64,000 nt of DNA from Nonomuraea cavernae (GCF_014646355.1 NZ_BMNH01000001.1:9161-73160); one strand, 5' to 3'. Positions 45,024 through 53,910 are shown, counted from the first letter of the stretch. Notes: a model not told the origin generated them from the letters alone. A program made the numbers and translations.

Positions 45024-46403
45024 ATGAGCTCTCACTATGACGTCGTCGTTCTCGGCGCGGGTCCAGGAGGATACACGGCCGCGGTCCGCGCCGCCCAGCT
45101 CGGGCTGCGCGCAGCGGTCATCGAGGAGAAATACTGGGGTGGCGTCTGCCTGAACGTGGGATGCATCCCGTCCAAGGCGCTGCTGCGCAACGCCGAGCTG
45201 GCCCACATCTTCCACAACGAGGCCAAGACGTTCGGCATCAGCGGCGAGGTGACCTTCGACTACGGCGCCGCCTACACGCGCAGCCGCAAGGTGGCCGACG
45301 GCCGGGTCAAGGGCGTCCACTACCTGATGAAGAAGAACGCCATCACCGAGTACGACGGCCGTGGCACTTTCCTGGACGCCAACACGATCCAGATCAACGG
45401 CGAGACCGTCACCTTCGACCACTGCATCATCGCTACAGGCGCCACCACCAGGTTGATCCCGGGCACCAGCCTGTCAGAGCGGGTGGTGACGTACGAGGAG
45501 CAGATCCTCTCCGAGCAGTTGCCGGGCAGCATCATCATCGCGGGCGCCGGCGCGATCGGCGTGGAGTTCGCGTACGTGCTGCGCAACTACGGCGTCAAGG
45601 TGACGATCGTGGAGTTCCTCGACCGGCTGGTGCCGCTGGAGGACGAGGAGGTGTCGGCCGAGCTGGCCAAGCGCTACAAGCGGCTCGGCATCGAGGTGCT
45701 GACCTCGACCCGCGTGGAGGACATCACCGACACCGGCTCCTCCGTCAAGGTGACCGTCAGCCGCGACGGGCAGCAGCAGGTGCTCGAGGCCGACAAGGTG
45801 CTGCAGGCGATCGGCTTCGCGCCGCGGGTCGACGGCTACGGGCTGGAGAAGACCGGCGTGGCCCTGACCGACCGGGGCGCGATCGCGATCGACGGCCGCT
45901 GCCGGACCAACGTGCCGCACATCTTCGCCATCGGCGACGTCACCGCCAAGCTCATGCTGGCCCACGCGGCCGAGGCGATGGGCATCATCGCGGCCGAGAC
46001 CATCGGCGACGCCGAGACGATGGAGCTCGACTACGTGATGATCCCGCGGGCCACCTACTGCCAGCCGCAGGTGGCCAGCTTCGGCTACACCGAGGCGCAG
46101 GCCCGCGACCTGGGCTACGACGTGAAGGTGGCCAAGTTCCCGTTCACGGCGAACGGCAAGGCTCACGGCCTGGGCGACACCACCGGCTTCGTCAAGATCA
46201 TCAGTGATGACAAGTACGGCGAGCTGCTCGGCGCCCACCTGATCGGCCCCGAGGTGACCGAGCTGCTGCCCGAGCTGACGCTGGCCCAGCAGTGGGACCT
46301 CACCGTCCATGAGGTCGCCCGCAACGTGCACGCCCACCCGACCCTCGGCGAGGCGGTCAAGGAGGCGATCCACGGCCTGTCCGGCCACATGATCAACATG
46401 TGA
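45024..46403 (+). CDS. lpd: dihydrolipoyl dehydrogenase (E3)
   Basis: A 459-residue flavoprotein disulphide reductase. FAD motif [20 protein letters not shown], redox-active cysteines in [17 protein letters not shown] motif [17 protein letters not shown], and the C-terminal His-Glu in [13 protein letters not shown]. It reoxidises the lipoyl groups of 2-oxoacid dehydrogenases and is the likely E3 for the Bkd complex in this window as well as for pyruvate and 2-oxoglutarate dehydrogenases. TATGGT (45011-45016) lies 7 nt before the ATG, so the mRNA is probably leaderless. Confidence 0.95.
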   Translation: MSSHYDVVVLGAGPGGYTAAVRAAQLGLRAAVIEEKYWGGVCLNVGCIPSKALLRNAELAHIFHNEAKTFGISGEVTFDYGAAYTRSRKVADGRVKGVHYLMKKNAITEYDGRGTFLDANTIQINGETVTFDHCIIATGATTRLIPGTSLSERVVTYEEQILSEQLPGSIIIAGAGAIGVEFAYVLRNYGVKVTIVEFLDRLVPLEDEEVSAELAKRYKRLGIEVLTSTRVEDITDTGSSVKVTVSRDGQQQVLEADKVLQAIGFAPRVDGYGLEKTGVALTDRGAIAIDGRCRTNVPHIFAIGDVTAKLMLAHAAEAMGIIAAETIGDAETMELDYVMIPRATYCQPQVASFGYTEAQARDLGYDVKVAKFPFTANGKAHGLGDTTGFVKIISDDKYGELLGAHLIGPEVTELLPELTLAQQWDLTVHEVARNVHAHPTLGEAVKEAIHGLSGHMINM

Positions 46404-46421
46404 TCGGCTCGACCGTACCGA

Positions 46422-46889
46422 TCATCGCCACACGTACAGCCCCGCGCCGATCAGCAGCAGGGCGGCGACGCTCGCGGCGGCGCGGACCGTGTTCCAGCGG
46501 GTCCAGCGCGGCGAGTACGCCGCCCAGTCCAGCCGGTCGGCGTCCAGGGCGTTGTTCATCGGCACGTTGAGCGCGGCCGTCGGCAGGAACGCGCCCAGCG
46601 CGTAGACCACGCCCGCCGCGAAGAACCAGGTCGCGGCGGCGGTCTGGCCGTCGAGCAGCAGGAGCAGGCCGGCGCCCGCGGAGGCGAGCGGCGAGAGCGT
46701 GAAGACCGGCAGGAATCCCGGGTTGAGGATCTTCCGGTTGATGCTGCGCATGACGGTGGGCGCCTGCGCGGGATCCACGGCGTTCAGGCCCGGCATGACG
46801 GAGTTGGAGAACGCGTAGAAGATGCCCGCCATGACGCCGTTCAGCAGGAGGGCGAGGGCGGCCAGGACCGCGGCGAAGATGGACAGCAT
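46422..46889 (-). CDS. DUF1772-family membrane protein
   Basis: About 155 residues from MLSIFAAVLAALALLLNGVM; the frame opens upstream to 46922. Four membrane helices, a conserved YAFSNSVMPGL segment after helix 1, and an NVPMNNALDADRLDW motif in the last loop are typical of the DUF1772 (anthrone oxygenase-like) family. Members are small oxidases or of unknown function; no partner is adjacent. Confidence 0.82.
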   Translation of the reverse strand: MLSIFAAVLAALALLLNGVMAGIFYAFSNSVMPGLNAVDPAQAPTVMRSINRKILNPGFLPVFTLSPLASAGAGLLLLLDGQTAAATWFFAAGVVYALGAFLPTAALNVPMNNALDADRLDWAAYSPRWTRWNTVRAAASVAALLLIGAGLYVWR

Positions 46890-46931
46890 GCCCACATGAT
46901 CCCGCTTCGAGCGGATTCGCACACCGTGTTA

Positions 46932-46968
46932 AGCGGGACGGTTCAGAGCGGGACGGTTCAGAGCGGGA
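46932..46968. repeat. 15-bp tandem repeat at a gene end
   Basis: AGCGGGACGGTTCAG occurs at 46932-46946 and 46947-46961, with a partial third copy to 46968. It spans the stop codon of the minus-strand acyltransferase-like gene. Probably slippage-derived. Confidence 0.7.
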
Positions 46969-47935
46969 ACCACCCGTTGCCGCCGTACCAGTGGCCGCCG
47001 TCCCGCAGGTGATCGACGATCGCGCGCTCCAGTGTGGTGCGAGGGGCCAACGCGTCCGGCTTCAGGTCGGGATCGCCGAAGACGAACTCGATCGGCCCGC
47101 TGTCGTGGGGGTGCTCGGGCCGATGACCGAGGCGGAAGCGGCGCTGGAACCCGACGATGTTCGAGGTCTCCGGCAGGTGGTCGCGCAGCTGTGGATCGAG
47201 CAACCAGGAGTCGCAGGTGGCGACGGTGTATTTCTCCTCGGGGAAGTGGCGCGGGAAGAACTCGCGGGCGCGGGCCAGCGAGTCGTCGCAGGCCGCCTGG
47301 GTCAGCGGGCCGTAGAAGTCGGGAATGTGCAGGTGCAGGGCGGGGTCTCCGGGACCTAGCGGCAGGGCCGCGGCGACCGCCTGCCCGGTGCGCCGGCCGA
47401 GCGTCCCGCGCTGGAACTGCAGGCGGCCCAGCTGGTAGAGCTCGCCCCGGAAGTGCAGCTTGATCCAGAAGGGCTGCAGCACGCCGCCGGTGCCGTGCCG
47501 CCTGCGGTGCAGGGCCAGGTTGCGGCCGAGGTCGGCCAGGGTGTGCCGCGACACGTCGGCCGGCACTCCCCTCTCGCGGTGGTAGGCCCGGACGTAGGGG
47601 AGCGTGGCGGCGAACACGTAGGCGGGGAAGTAGCGGCCGATGGGGCCCAGCCCATCTGGCAGGCAGGGCAGGTCGAAGGCGTCGCCGATCGTCCCGATGG
47701 CGGCCGTCAGCCGGTGGACGCAGCGTCGCAGCAGCCACCACAGCTCCGGGTCGGCCCGCAGCTCGCCGGCCAGCGCGACGAGCTCGTTGACGTCCTCGTG
47801 CGGCACGGCCAGGTCGAGCAGGGTGCCGGGATCCGGCAGGACGATCTCGACCTCCGGGGAGTCGCCGGCCTCCACGCCGGCCAGCCAGCCCGCGGTCCGC
47901 GGGTCGGAGCGGAGCAGGTCAAGCGCCTTCGCCAC
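46958..47935 (-). CDS. DUF5596/acyltransferase-domain protein
   Basis: A 325-residue soluble protein. It includes LPCLPDGLGPIGRYFPAYVF, FWIKLHFRGELYQLGRLQFQ and HLHIPDFYGPLTQAACDDSL, then FPEEKYTVATCDSWLLDPQL. The layout resembles the actinobacterial acyltransferase-domain (DUF5596, GNAT-like) proteins, which are not well characterised. The GTG at 47935 is chosen for its GGGGG upstream; the frame is open to 48046. Identification is moderate. Confidence 0.7.
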   Translation of the reverse strand: MAKALDLLRSDPRTAGWLAGVEAGDSPEVEIVLPDPGTLLDLAVPHEDVNELVALAGELRADPELWWLLRRCVHRLTAAIGTIGDAFDLPCLPDGLGPIGRYFPAYVFAATLPYVRAYHRERGVPADVSRHTLADLGRNLALHRRRHGTGGVLQPFWIKLHFRGELYQLGRLQFQRGTLGRRTGQAVAAALPLGPGDPALHLHIPDFYGPLTQAACDDSLARAREFFPRHFPEEKYTVATCDSWLLDPQLRDHLPETSNIVGFQRRFRLGHRPEHPHDSGPIEFVFGDPDLKPDALAPRTTLERAIVDHLRDGGHWYGGNGWFPL

Positions 47936-48118
47936 TCGGGCCCCCTTTTCGTTCGACCTTCTAGGTTTACCGGAGGTTGACGGGTGCTTAAACCGCGCAT
48001 CACCGACACAGAGGAAAGGCGCCCGGAAAGGTCCGTTGGTCCGCATTCGGAACCATATAAAGGGCTCTGTGCGTCACACTCACGAAACTTCGTGACTCCT
48101 GATCCTGGTGAGGCCAAA

Positions 48119-48898
48119 GTGACTTTAGGCAGATCCTTGGTAGTGGCCGTACTCGCCGCCATGGCCTTCGGCGTCGAGGGAGCCGCGGCGAGCGGTGCGG
48201 CCCGTCCCGAGGGCGAGGCGCCCGCGGCGGCGCCCGCCACGGTCGCGACGCCCGCCGAGACCGGCGAGACCCGCGCCGACGAGCCCGAATGCGTACGGGT
48301 CAGGGGCGCGGCGGCCTGCGTGGGAGACGACGAGAGCAGCCGGCCGGGCGTCTCGATCGAGGACACGAGGAACGACCGGCTCCATCCCGCGGTCGAGTAC
48401 TACCTGAACGGCTACCTGGGCACGAAGTACGTCATTCACAATCTCGCCCGCGAAGGCGAGATTCGCGGAAGCCGCGAAATCGGCAAAACCATCACGTTCA
48501 GAGCGGCACTGTACAAAGGCGACAGACGGGTCAAGGTCAGCCGATGGAAGACAGTCCGCGACGTCACCAAATATCCGGTGAAAAGAGATACACGCGTCAC
48601 CCCGGCCGGCGCCCGGGCCAGGTCCGCGATCTGCGTGTCGACAAGAGGCGCCGCCAGCACCTGCTTCGCCGAGAAGAACACGTTCGTCTTCGCGTGTGAC
48701 ACGGGCGCCGACGAGCACCAGGCGCGGGCCGAATACTTCGTCGGCGGCGACCCGACGGCCCGCTACGAGATCCACCAGCTGGCCGGGGTCAACACCTGCG
48801 GGAAGGCCGAACACGGTGACCTCGCCATCAGCATGTACCGTGCCTCGGTGTTCGACGACGACCACCAGGTGGCCACCAGGCTGTACAAGTACAACTAG
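48119..48898 (+). CDS. secreted protein with two tandem repeats
   Basis: A 259-residue protein. A signal peptide (VTLGRSLVVAVLAAMAFGVE, cut near GAAASG) and an Ala/Pro/Glu-rich linker are followed by two related units of about 85 residues. Unit 1 runs from ECVRVRGAAACV through VEYYLNGYLGTKYVIHNLAR to AALYKGDRRVKVSRW. Unit 2 runs from ICVSTRGAASTCF through AEYFVGGDPTARYEIHQLAG to ASVFDDDHQVATRLYKYN. Paired cysteines open each unit. I do not recognise the fold. GTG start with GGTGAGG nearby. Probably an exported surface or extracellular protein. Confidence 0.75.
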   Translation: MTLGRSLVVAVLAAMAFGVEGAAASGAARPEGEAPAAAPATVATPAETGETRADEPECVRVRGAAACVGDDESSRPGVSIEDTRNDRLHPAVEYYLNGYLGTKYVIHNLAREGEIRGSREIGKTITFRAALYKGDRRVKVSRWKTVRDVTKYPVKRDTRVTPAGARARSAICVSTRGAASTCFAEKNTFVFACDTGADEHQARAEYFVGGDPTARYEIHQLAGVNTCGKAEHGDLAISMYRASVFDDDHQVATRLYKYN

Positions 48899-48912
48899 GA
48901 ATCAGCGACGAG

Positions 48913-48954
48913 CCCGCTGGTGTGATCGCGGCACGCTGTCGGCGAACCAGCGGG
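48913..48954 (+). terminator. possible terminator after the secreted repeat protein
   Basis: A 9-bp perfect stem CCCGCTGGT / ACCAGCGGG with a 24-nt loop, between two convergent genes. The long loop lowers the confidence. Confidence 0.5.
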
Positions 48955-48962
48955 TCACTGAA

Positions 48963-49409
48963 TCAGTCCGCGACGACGCGCGCCCGCTGCCCGTCGCGCT
49001 CGCGCTGCCGCCGGACGACGTACGTCCCCGGCGCGCAGCCCGTGGCACCGTGCTCGGGATGCAGCAGATAGGCCGGGGCCGAGGTCTCGAAGACCCCGAT
49101 CGCCAGCCATTCGGAGTCCAGCACGCGAGTCGTCCACCGGCAGGTGCCGGGGTCGGCGACGAGCGTGTGCGGGTTGCCCCCGGCCGCTCCGCGGAGCAGT
49201 TCGACCCCTTCCGAGGGCACGTCCGTCCAGCCGCGGTCCGGCCAGAACGTCACCGACGAGGCGACGACGGCGTAAGGGATGACGATGAGGTCGCCCTGGG
49301 CCTGGAGCCCGTCGACGACGGGGATGCGCACCGACCGTTCGAGGTGGTCGAGCACGGCGAGTCCGGTCTGCTGGGAGAGCGAAGCGAGAGTCACTGTCAA
49401 GGAATTCAC
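48963..49409 (-). CDS. hypothetical protein, partner of the DUF6745 gene
   Basis: A 148-residue soluble protein, VNSLTVTLASLSQQTGLAVL at the start, with a mid-part TFWPDRGWTDVPSEGVELLR and Cys-containing CRWTTRVLDSEWLAIGVFET. It begins only 1 base after the DUF6745 stop (TGA-G-GTG) on the same strand, so the two are co-translated. It is not recognised. The tight coupling suggests the two proteins act together. Confidence 0.7.
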   Translation of the reverse strand: MNSLTVTLASLSQQTGLAVLDHLERSVRIPVVDGLQAQGDLIVIPYAVVASSVTFWPDRGWTDVPSEGVELLRGAAGGNPHTLVADPGTCRWTTRVLDSEWLAIGVFETSAPAYLLHPEHGATGCAPGTYVVRRQRERDGQRARVVAD

Positions 49410-49410
49410 C

Positions 49411-50493
49411 TCAGGTTCGGCGTAGGAGAAGGGAGTACTGCGCGGCGGACAGCCCGTAGGTCCAGCCGGCGGCCTCGACGGGATCGTCGAGGAAACCCGG
49501 CACGGTCAGCCCGTACTTCCGGCGGTGCCCGTCGCGTTCGACGGACCCGTTGACGGTCAGGAGCACCCTCGTCTCCGCGCGCATGTCGAAGAGCCGTAGT
49601 TCGGAGCCGGGGTTGCCGGGGTCGGGCGCGGTGGCGACCAGCCGGAGCCCGGCCCGGTCGATGTAGGCCGCCCAGCCGATGCGCTCGATCGCGCACCGCC
49701 TGATCTCGACGTTGGCCTCCCGCGCGATCCGCTCGACACCGGGATCCGTGATCACCCAGGCCGGCACCCGGGTCCCGTGCCAGACGTGGACGTCCCACCC
49801 GTCCGAGTAACGCACCGCGGGACCGTCCGAGCAGTGCGGGCGCACCTCACCGTCGTCGCCCCACACCTCCGTGCGCAGGGCGACGGGCCGCTCGGAGATG
49901 ACGCACACGTCTTCACGGGGCCACCACCAGCCGCATATCCCGGTCACCGCCGCCCAGAGATCGAGCCACCGGCTCTGCTCGGGGGTGAAGACCACGCCGG
50001 CCGCCCGGCGCAGGGCGTCGTAGTGGGCTATCCAGGAGGCGCACTGCACTCCGTACCAGGTGCCCATCCGGTACGGCGCGTTGTGCGCCGCCCGGAGCGG
50101 CATGGTGAGCGAGCTGTCAATGGATCGTGAGAGCGAGCGGCGAACCTGCGCCCGGATCAGCTGATCCAGCGGCTGCTGGACCCACTTGACCTGGACGTCG
50201 AGTTCGTGGCACAGCGTCCTCATCAGGAACGCGAGCTTGGCCGGCACCGGCCACTCGGACACCCGCTCGATGCTCTCGGAGGGCCGCGGGCGCACACCCG
50301 GAGGCATGGTCGCCAGGGCCATGACCGGTGACGAGACCCAGTGAAAACGTGGCGGAGCGAGCCCGATCAGGAGATAGAGCTCGGAGATGGCGGCCTCTGC
50401 GGCCGGACGGTCGGCGGGCAGCGTCGACAACGCCCGGCCCAGCCATTCTTCGCGAATTTCGGCAGCTTCCCGCTGCACGAGAACGCTCACCAT
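49411..50493 (-). CDS. DUF6745-domain protein
   Basis: About 360 residues from MVSVLVQREAAEIREEWLGR; the frame is open to 50547. The conserved centre is LWAAVTGICGWWWPREDVCV, ISERP, then HCSDGPAVRYSDGWDVHVWH and GTRVPAWVI, the pattern I associate with the actinobacterial DUF6745 family. There is no signal peptide or membrane segment. The function is unknown; such genes occur in variable, often tandem, genomic islands. It is translationally linked to the next small gene. Confidence 0.75.
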   Translation of the reverse strand: MVSVLVQREAAEIREEWLGRALSTLPADRPAAEAAISELYLLIGLAPPRFHWVSSPVMALATMPPGVRPRPSESIERVSEWPVPAKLAFLMRTLCHELDVQVKWVQQPLDQLIRAQVRRSLSRSIDSSLTMPLRAAHNAPYRMGTWYGVQCASWIAHYDALRRAAGVVFTPEQSRWLDLWAAVTGICGWWWPREDVCVISERPVALRTEVWGDDGEVRPHCSDGPAVRYSDGWDVHVWHGTRVPAWVITDPGVERIAREANVEIRRCAIERIGWAAYIDRAGLRLVATAPDPGNPGSELRLFDMRAETRVLLTVNGSVERDGHRRKYGLTVPGFLDDPVEAAGWTYGLSAAQYSLLLRRT

Positions 50494-50596
50494 ATGAGGG
50501 TGGCGTCGTCCTTTCCGATGATCATACGAAAAATACTGACAGATCATCCGGGCGTCTGTCCACCGGTCCGACGCCCCCTCGACGGCGGTCCCCCAC

Positions 50597-51517
50597 CTAC
50601 CCCCGGGCCCGCGACGCCCGGATGAACCAGTCCAACGCCGGCGTCAGGCTTTCCGGAGCCGGCCAGCCGTTGACCACCGCCAGCAGCCGCAGATACACCT
50701 CTCTGCGCGGGTCGTTCGCCCTCTCCAGGTGAGCCAGCAGGGCGGCGTCGTCGGGGCAGCCGAAGACACGCGCGTAGTCGGCGGTGACCGCCGCGACGAC
50801 CGGATCGGCCCGGCGTGAGACGGGGTCGATGCCCGCCGCGAGGGCCGGGCCGACGTGGTCACGGACCATCGCGACGGAGTCACGGCGCGGGATCCGGGTG
50901 TCGCCCTGGGCTCGCTCGGCCGCATGGTGCTCGGCGAGGTGCCGGACACTGGCACGGAAGTCCGGGTCCTGCGAGAGCTCGGCCAGCTCCACCCACGCCT
51001 CGATCTGCTCGGGCTCGGGGTGGTCGGGCAGTTCGGGGGTCATCGAGCGGCTGATCCCGGCGAATCCGGCGCCGTCGTCCAGACCGCCGAAGACGGCGTC
51101 GAGGAACTCGCCGATCAGCCGCCGGCGTTCGTCCTCCGAAAGCCTCGCCAGCTGGTGCATGAGATGCGCCTCCTCAGGGTCTGCGCCGCGTCTGGCCACC
51201 GCCGTCAGCACCGCGCGCCGCTGGCGCAGGGTGCGGATCTGCACCGCCAGGGCGTCGGCGTGCGCGGCGGCCACCTCGGCGAGTGAGATCTCCCGGTCCA
51301 GGATCCTGCGGATCGCGGGCAGGCCCACTCCCAGGTCGCGCAGCGTTCGTACGAGGTCCAGGCGGGCGACGGCGTCGCTGTCGTAGAGGCGGTGACCGGC
51401 CGGGCCGCGGTCGGTCGGCGGCACGATCCCGCTGTCGGAGTAGAACCTGATGGCCTTGACCGTCAGCCCGGTCCGCCGGGCCAGATCACCGATCGAGTGG
51501 AGCGTGTCGCCGTGCAT
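50597..51517 (-). CDS. MerR-family transcriptional regulator
   Basis: A 306-residue MerR protein. The winged helix is HSIGDLARRTGLTVKAIRFY, SDSGIVPPTDRGPAGHRLYD, followed by the dimerisation coiled coil (about 80-125). A large helical C-terminal domain (DFRASVRHLAEHHAAERAQG region) of unknown ligand specificity follows. It probably activates its own promoter at 51534-51555, and perhaps a distant target. Confidence 0.88.
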   Translation of the reverse strand: MHGDTLHSIGDLARRTGLTVKAIRFYSDSGIVPPTDRGPAGHRLYDSDAVARLDLVRTLRDLGVGLPAIRRILDREISLAEVAAAHADALAVQIRTLRQRRAVLTAVARRGADPEEAHLMHQLARLSEDERRRLIGEFLDAVFGGLDDGAGFAGISRSMTPELPDHPEPEQIEAWVELAELSQDPDFRASVRHLAEHHAAERAQGDTRIPRRDSVAMVRDHVGPALAAGIDPVSRRADPVVAAVTADYARVFGCPDDAALLAHLERANDPRREVYLRLLAVVNGWPAPESLTPALDWFIRASRARG

Positions 51518-51533
51518 GCCCCCACCTTCGCGC

Positions 51534-51555
51534 CTCCCCCTACGGGAGCCGCAAC
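51534..51555 (-). promoter_or_regulatory. MerR-type promoter/operator of the merR gene
   Basis: The dyad CTCCC-N5-GGGAG (51534-51548) lies just downstream of TTGCGG (minus strand, 51554-51549), the likely -35; a GAAGGT 19 bp further on is a weak -10. Spacing and dyad position fit MerR autoregulation. Confidence 0.5.
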
Positions 51556-51590
51556 TCCCCTGGCCGGGGCCGGAGCGCGTGCACCGCGCG

Positions 51591-52058
51591 TCACTCCGAG
51601 AACCGGGTGCGCGGCGAGCGCCTGATCGAGAAGGGGCCGGTGGGGTCGGAGGCGGGCACCGGGGAGAGCCCCGCCGAGATGAGCTGGGCCCGCAACGCGG
51701 CCACGGTGCGCTCGAGGGCGCGGATCTGCGCCTGGAGCTGGCGGATCTGGCCGCCCATCGCGGTGGCGGTGGTCTGTTCGGCGATCAGGTCGGTGCTGAA
51801 CTGCTCGGCCTGGCTCTGCACCCGGGCCACCTGCTGCTCCATCTGGGTGAGCGCGGCTTCGTAGATCGTCTTGGCGCGGGTGAACGCTTCGGCGTCGACC
51901 TTGGAACGCTCTAACTCGGCCTGGCGCTCGGCCTGCTGCAGCGCGGTCTGCTGCGTCTTCTTGTTGGCGTCGGTCGCGGAGCGGAACGCCAGATAGGCCA
52001 CGCCAAGCGGGACGATGGCGATGGCGAGCTGGACGATGATGTCACTCAGCCCGGACAC
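51591..52058 (-). CDS. small membrane-anchored coiled-coil protein
   Basis: A 155-residue protein. One N-terminal membrane helix (LSDIIVQLAIAIVPLGVAYL) is followed by a long coiled coil (about 35-125, for example TALQQAERQAELERSKVDAE and QIRQLQAQIRALERTVAALR) and a short Pro-rich tail. The GTG start is fixed by AGGAGG 5 nt upstream and lies inside the end of the PAS gene (17-bp overlap), so the pair is translationally linked. Function unknown; possibly a spacer or signalling partner for the PAS protein. Confidence 0.75.
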   Translation of the reverse strand: MSGLSDIIVQLAIAIVPLGVAYLAFRSATDANKKTQQTALQQAERQAELERSKVDAEAFTRAKTIYEAALTQMEQQVARVQSQAEQFSTDLIAEQTTATAMGGQIRQLQAQIRALERTVAALRAQLISAGLSPVPASDPTGPFSIRRSPRTRFSE

Positions 52059-52842
52059 TGCGACCTCCTGCCGGTCGGATGACTCCTGTGTAGGTGATGC
52101 CGTCGGCACTGTGCCAGGCGTTGACGGTGAGGGTCATCGCGAACTCCGTGCCGTCGCGGTGCAGGCCCGCCACCGGGATGACGCGCCCGGCCAGGTCGGA
52201 GCGGCCGGCGGAGCACACCCGGGACAGCGCGGCGGTGTGCTGGTCGCGGAAACGGGACGGCATCAGGATCGTCAACGGCCGCCCGACCGCCTCCTCGGTG
52301 GTCCAGCCGAACATGGCCGCCGCCTCAGGGTTCCACGACCGGATGACTCCGGCGGCGTCGGCGACGATGACCACCGCCGGGTCCGTCGCGTCGCCCGGCA
52401 GCCGATCGACCGTGACGGCCTCGGGCCAGGTGGCGATCAGCGCGATCCAGCCGCCGAAGGCCAGCCACACGGCGCCGCCGACCCAGCCTCGCGGATTGTC
52501 GCCGGTGAACGTCGAGATCAGATAGATCAGGCCGTACAGCAGGAGGAGGGCGGTCGCGACGGCGAAGGCCACCCGGTCGGAACGCATGAACATCTGCACC
52601 AGGCACAGCGCGCCGGTGAGACCCCAGACCAGCGCCCAGACCTTCAGCGGAGCGACAGCGGACAGGGTGGCGTAGGCGGGAGTGCCGAGCTGCTCGACCG
52701 GCACGAACTCCAGAGACGCGGCGATGGCCAGGCCCAGCAGGCCGACGAACGCCAGCGAGGCCCCCCGCCGGCCGATGCGCCGCAGCACCCGAACGACGGC
52801 CCGGCGAATCACGGGCGCACCGGCGACGTCTGCATTACTCAC
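52042..52842 (-). CDS. multi-helix membrane protein with a PAS domain
   Basis: About 266 residues from the GTG at 52842 (a TTG at 52851 is possible). Four membrane helices cover residues 28-145 (one reads ALVWGLTGALCLVQMFM), then a single PAS domain (about 155-255: VIVADAAGVIRSWNPEAAAM, FGWTTEEAVGRPLTILM). No kinase, cyclase or DNA-binding output domain follows, so it must signal through a partner, probably the overlapping coiled-coil protein. A TAGTTT box 7 nt before the GTG suggests a leaderless mRNA. Confidence 0.8.
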   Translation of the reverse strand: MSNADVAGAPVIRRAVVRVLRRIGRRGASLAFVGLLGLAIAASLEFVPVEQLGTPAYATLSAVAPLKVWALVWGLTGALCLVQMFMRSDRVAFAVATALLLLYGLIYLISTFTGDNPRGWVGGAVWLAFGGWIALIATWPEAVTVDRLPGDATDPAVVIVADAAGVIRSWNPEAAAMFGWTTEEAVGRPLTILMPSRFRDQHTAALSRVCSAGRSDLAGRVIPVAGLHRDGTEFAMTLTVNAWHSADGITYTGVIRPAGGRSVRAE

Positions 52843-52943
52843 AGTTGCCAAACTAGTGCATGCGGTTAACTTTAGATGGGTTTCTCATGGTTCTCGGGGC
52901 ACTCGCCACGCGATCCCCACGACCACTCACGCACGTCCGACGA

Positions 52944-53179
52944 TTATCGGACAGATCCGCTACCAGATGACGCCGATCCGGCGAGGAAGCGCCAGGGCAC
53001 GGGCGTCTGCCCCCGCACCCGGCGGCGGGCACGGCTCGCCAGTTGCCTGGCCGCGTCCGGCGACCGCTCGACCATCGGGGCGATCTCCTCGAACGGCACG
53101 GCGAACATGTCGTGCAGCACGAACGCCAGCCGCTCGGCCGGCGACAACGTCTCCAGCACCACCAGCAGCGCCAATCCGA
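52944..53179 (-). pseudogene. remnant of a SigJ-like ECF sigma factor
   Basis: The minus-strand frame contains VGLALLVVLETLSPAERLAF, VLHDMFAVPFEEIAPMVERS, PDAARQLASRARRRV, which is region 4 of SigJ/ECF41-type sigma factors. Region 2 before it and the SnoaL-like C-terminal domain after it are missing. The homology stops sharply at 53179. From 53180 to 53244 the plus strand reads GATVGERTWEDFLAERLR and a stop, perhaps the end of another lost gene. The whole 52.86-53.26 kb stretch looks decayed. Confidence 0.75.
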
Positions 53180-53263
53180 CCCTCGAAGGGGCCACCGTGG
53201 GCGAGCGCACCTGGGAGGACTTCCTGGCCGAACGGCTCCGCTGACCCACCGGCCGGCCGGGGC

Positions 53264-53896
53264 TCAGACCTTGCGTACCTTGGCGTAGTGGCGGGCCGCC
53301 CGCGCGCGGTTGCCGCAGCCGGGCGAGCACCACTCGCGCCGTGACGAGTCGCGGACGAAGTACAGCACGCAGCCGGGGCCGTGACAGGCGTGGATCTCGT
53401 GGCGCAGTGGCCCGCCGAAGAGGTGGATCGCGTCCTCGGCGAGCGCGGTGAGGACGGCCGCGACCGACCGGCCCGCCGTGCCCACCGCCACGTGCGGCTC
53501 AGGTGTGATGCGCAACTGGGGCCATCGCGGAGTCTGTCGCGCGTGGCGGTTGAGCGTGGCGACCGCGTCGGGGTCGGCGTCCTGCCCGGCCACGGCGGCG
53601 TCCGCCAGGAGCCGGATGGCGTCGCGTAGCTCCCGCCCGGAGATCAGGTCGTCGTCGGTCACGCCGCGCAGGTCGTCGTCGGAGAGGGCGACCGCCAGGC
53701 GGGCGCGCACGTCTCGGAGCCAGGCGGCGAGGTGCTCGGCGGTCTCCAGGCCGTCACGGGGACGCCCTCGCACCGCGTAGACGGTGTTGCCGAACTCGAG
53801 CGGCAACGGCTCGCCCAGGACCGGGGCACCACCGTCGGCGAGATTGGCCACATCCATTTTCTCATGGTATCCGCAGGTTGACTCCGTTAGAGCCAT
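53264..53896 (-). CDS. CGNR zinc-finger (ABATE-domain) regulator
   Basis: About 210 residues from MALTESTCGYHEKMDVANLA; a start at 53857 (MDVANLADGG) is an alternative. The N-terminal ABATE-type ligand domain starts at PLPLEFGNTVYAVRG. The C-terminal zinc finger reads CHGPGCVLYFVRDSSRREWC, then SPGCGNRARAARHYAK, with the name-giving CGNR. TAGAAT (minus strand, 53907-53902) lies 5 nt before the first ATG. These are probable transcription factors for stress or drug genes; the divergent VOC/PPOX genes are likely targets. Confidence 0.85.
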   Translation of the reverse strand: MALTESTCGYHEKMDVANLADGGAPVLGEPLPLEFGNTVYAVRGRPRDGLETAEHLAAWLRDVRARLAVALSDDDLRGVTDDDLISGRELRDAIRLLADAAVAGQDADPDAVATLNRHARQTPRWPQLRITPEPHVAVGTAGRSVAAVLTALAEDAIHLFGGPLRHEIHACHGPGCVLYFVRDSSRREWCSPGCGNRARAARHYAKVRKV

Positions 53897-53910
53897 GCTG
53901 CATTCTAACG
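53885..53910. promoter_or_regulatory. inverted repeat between the CGNR and VOC genes
   Basis: CGTTAGA (53885-53891) and TCTAACG (53904-53910) form perfect 7-bp arms 12 bp apart, overlapping the -10 box and start codon of the CGNR gene. A related CATTAGAACGG follows at 53929-53939. Probable operator of the CGNR regulator. Confidence 0.55.
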
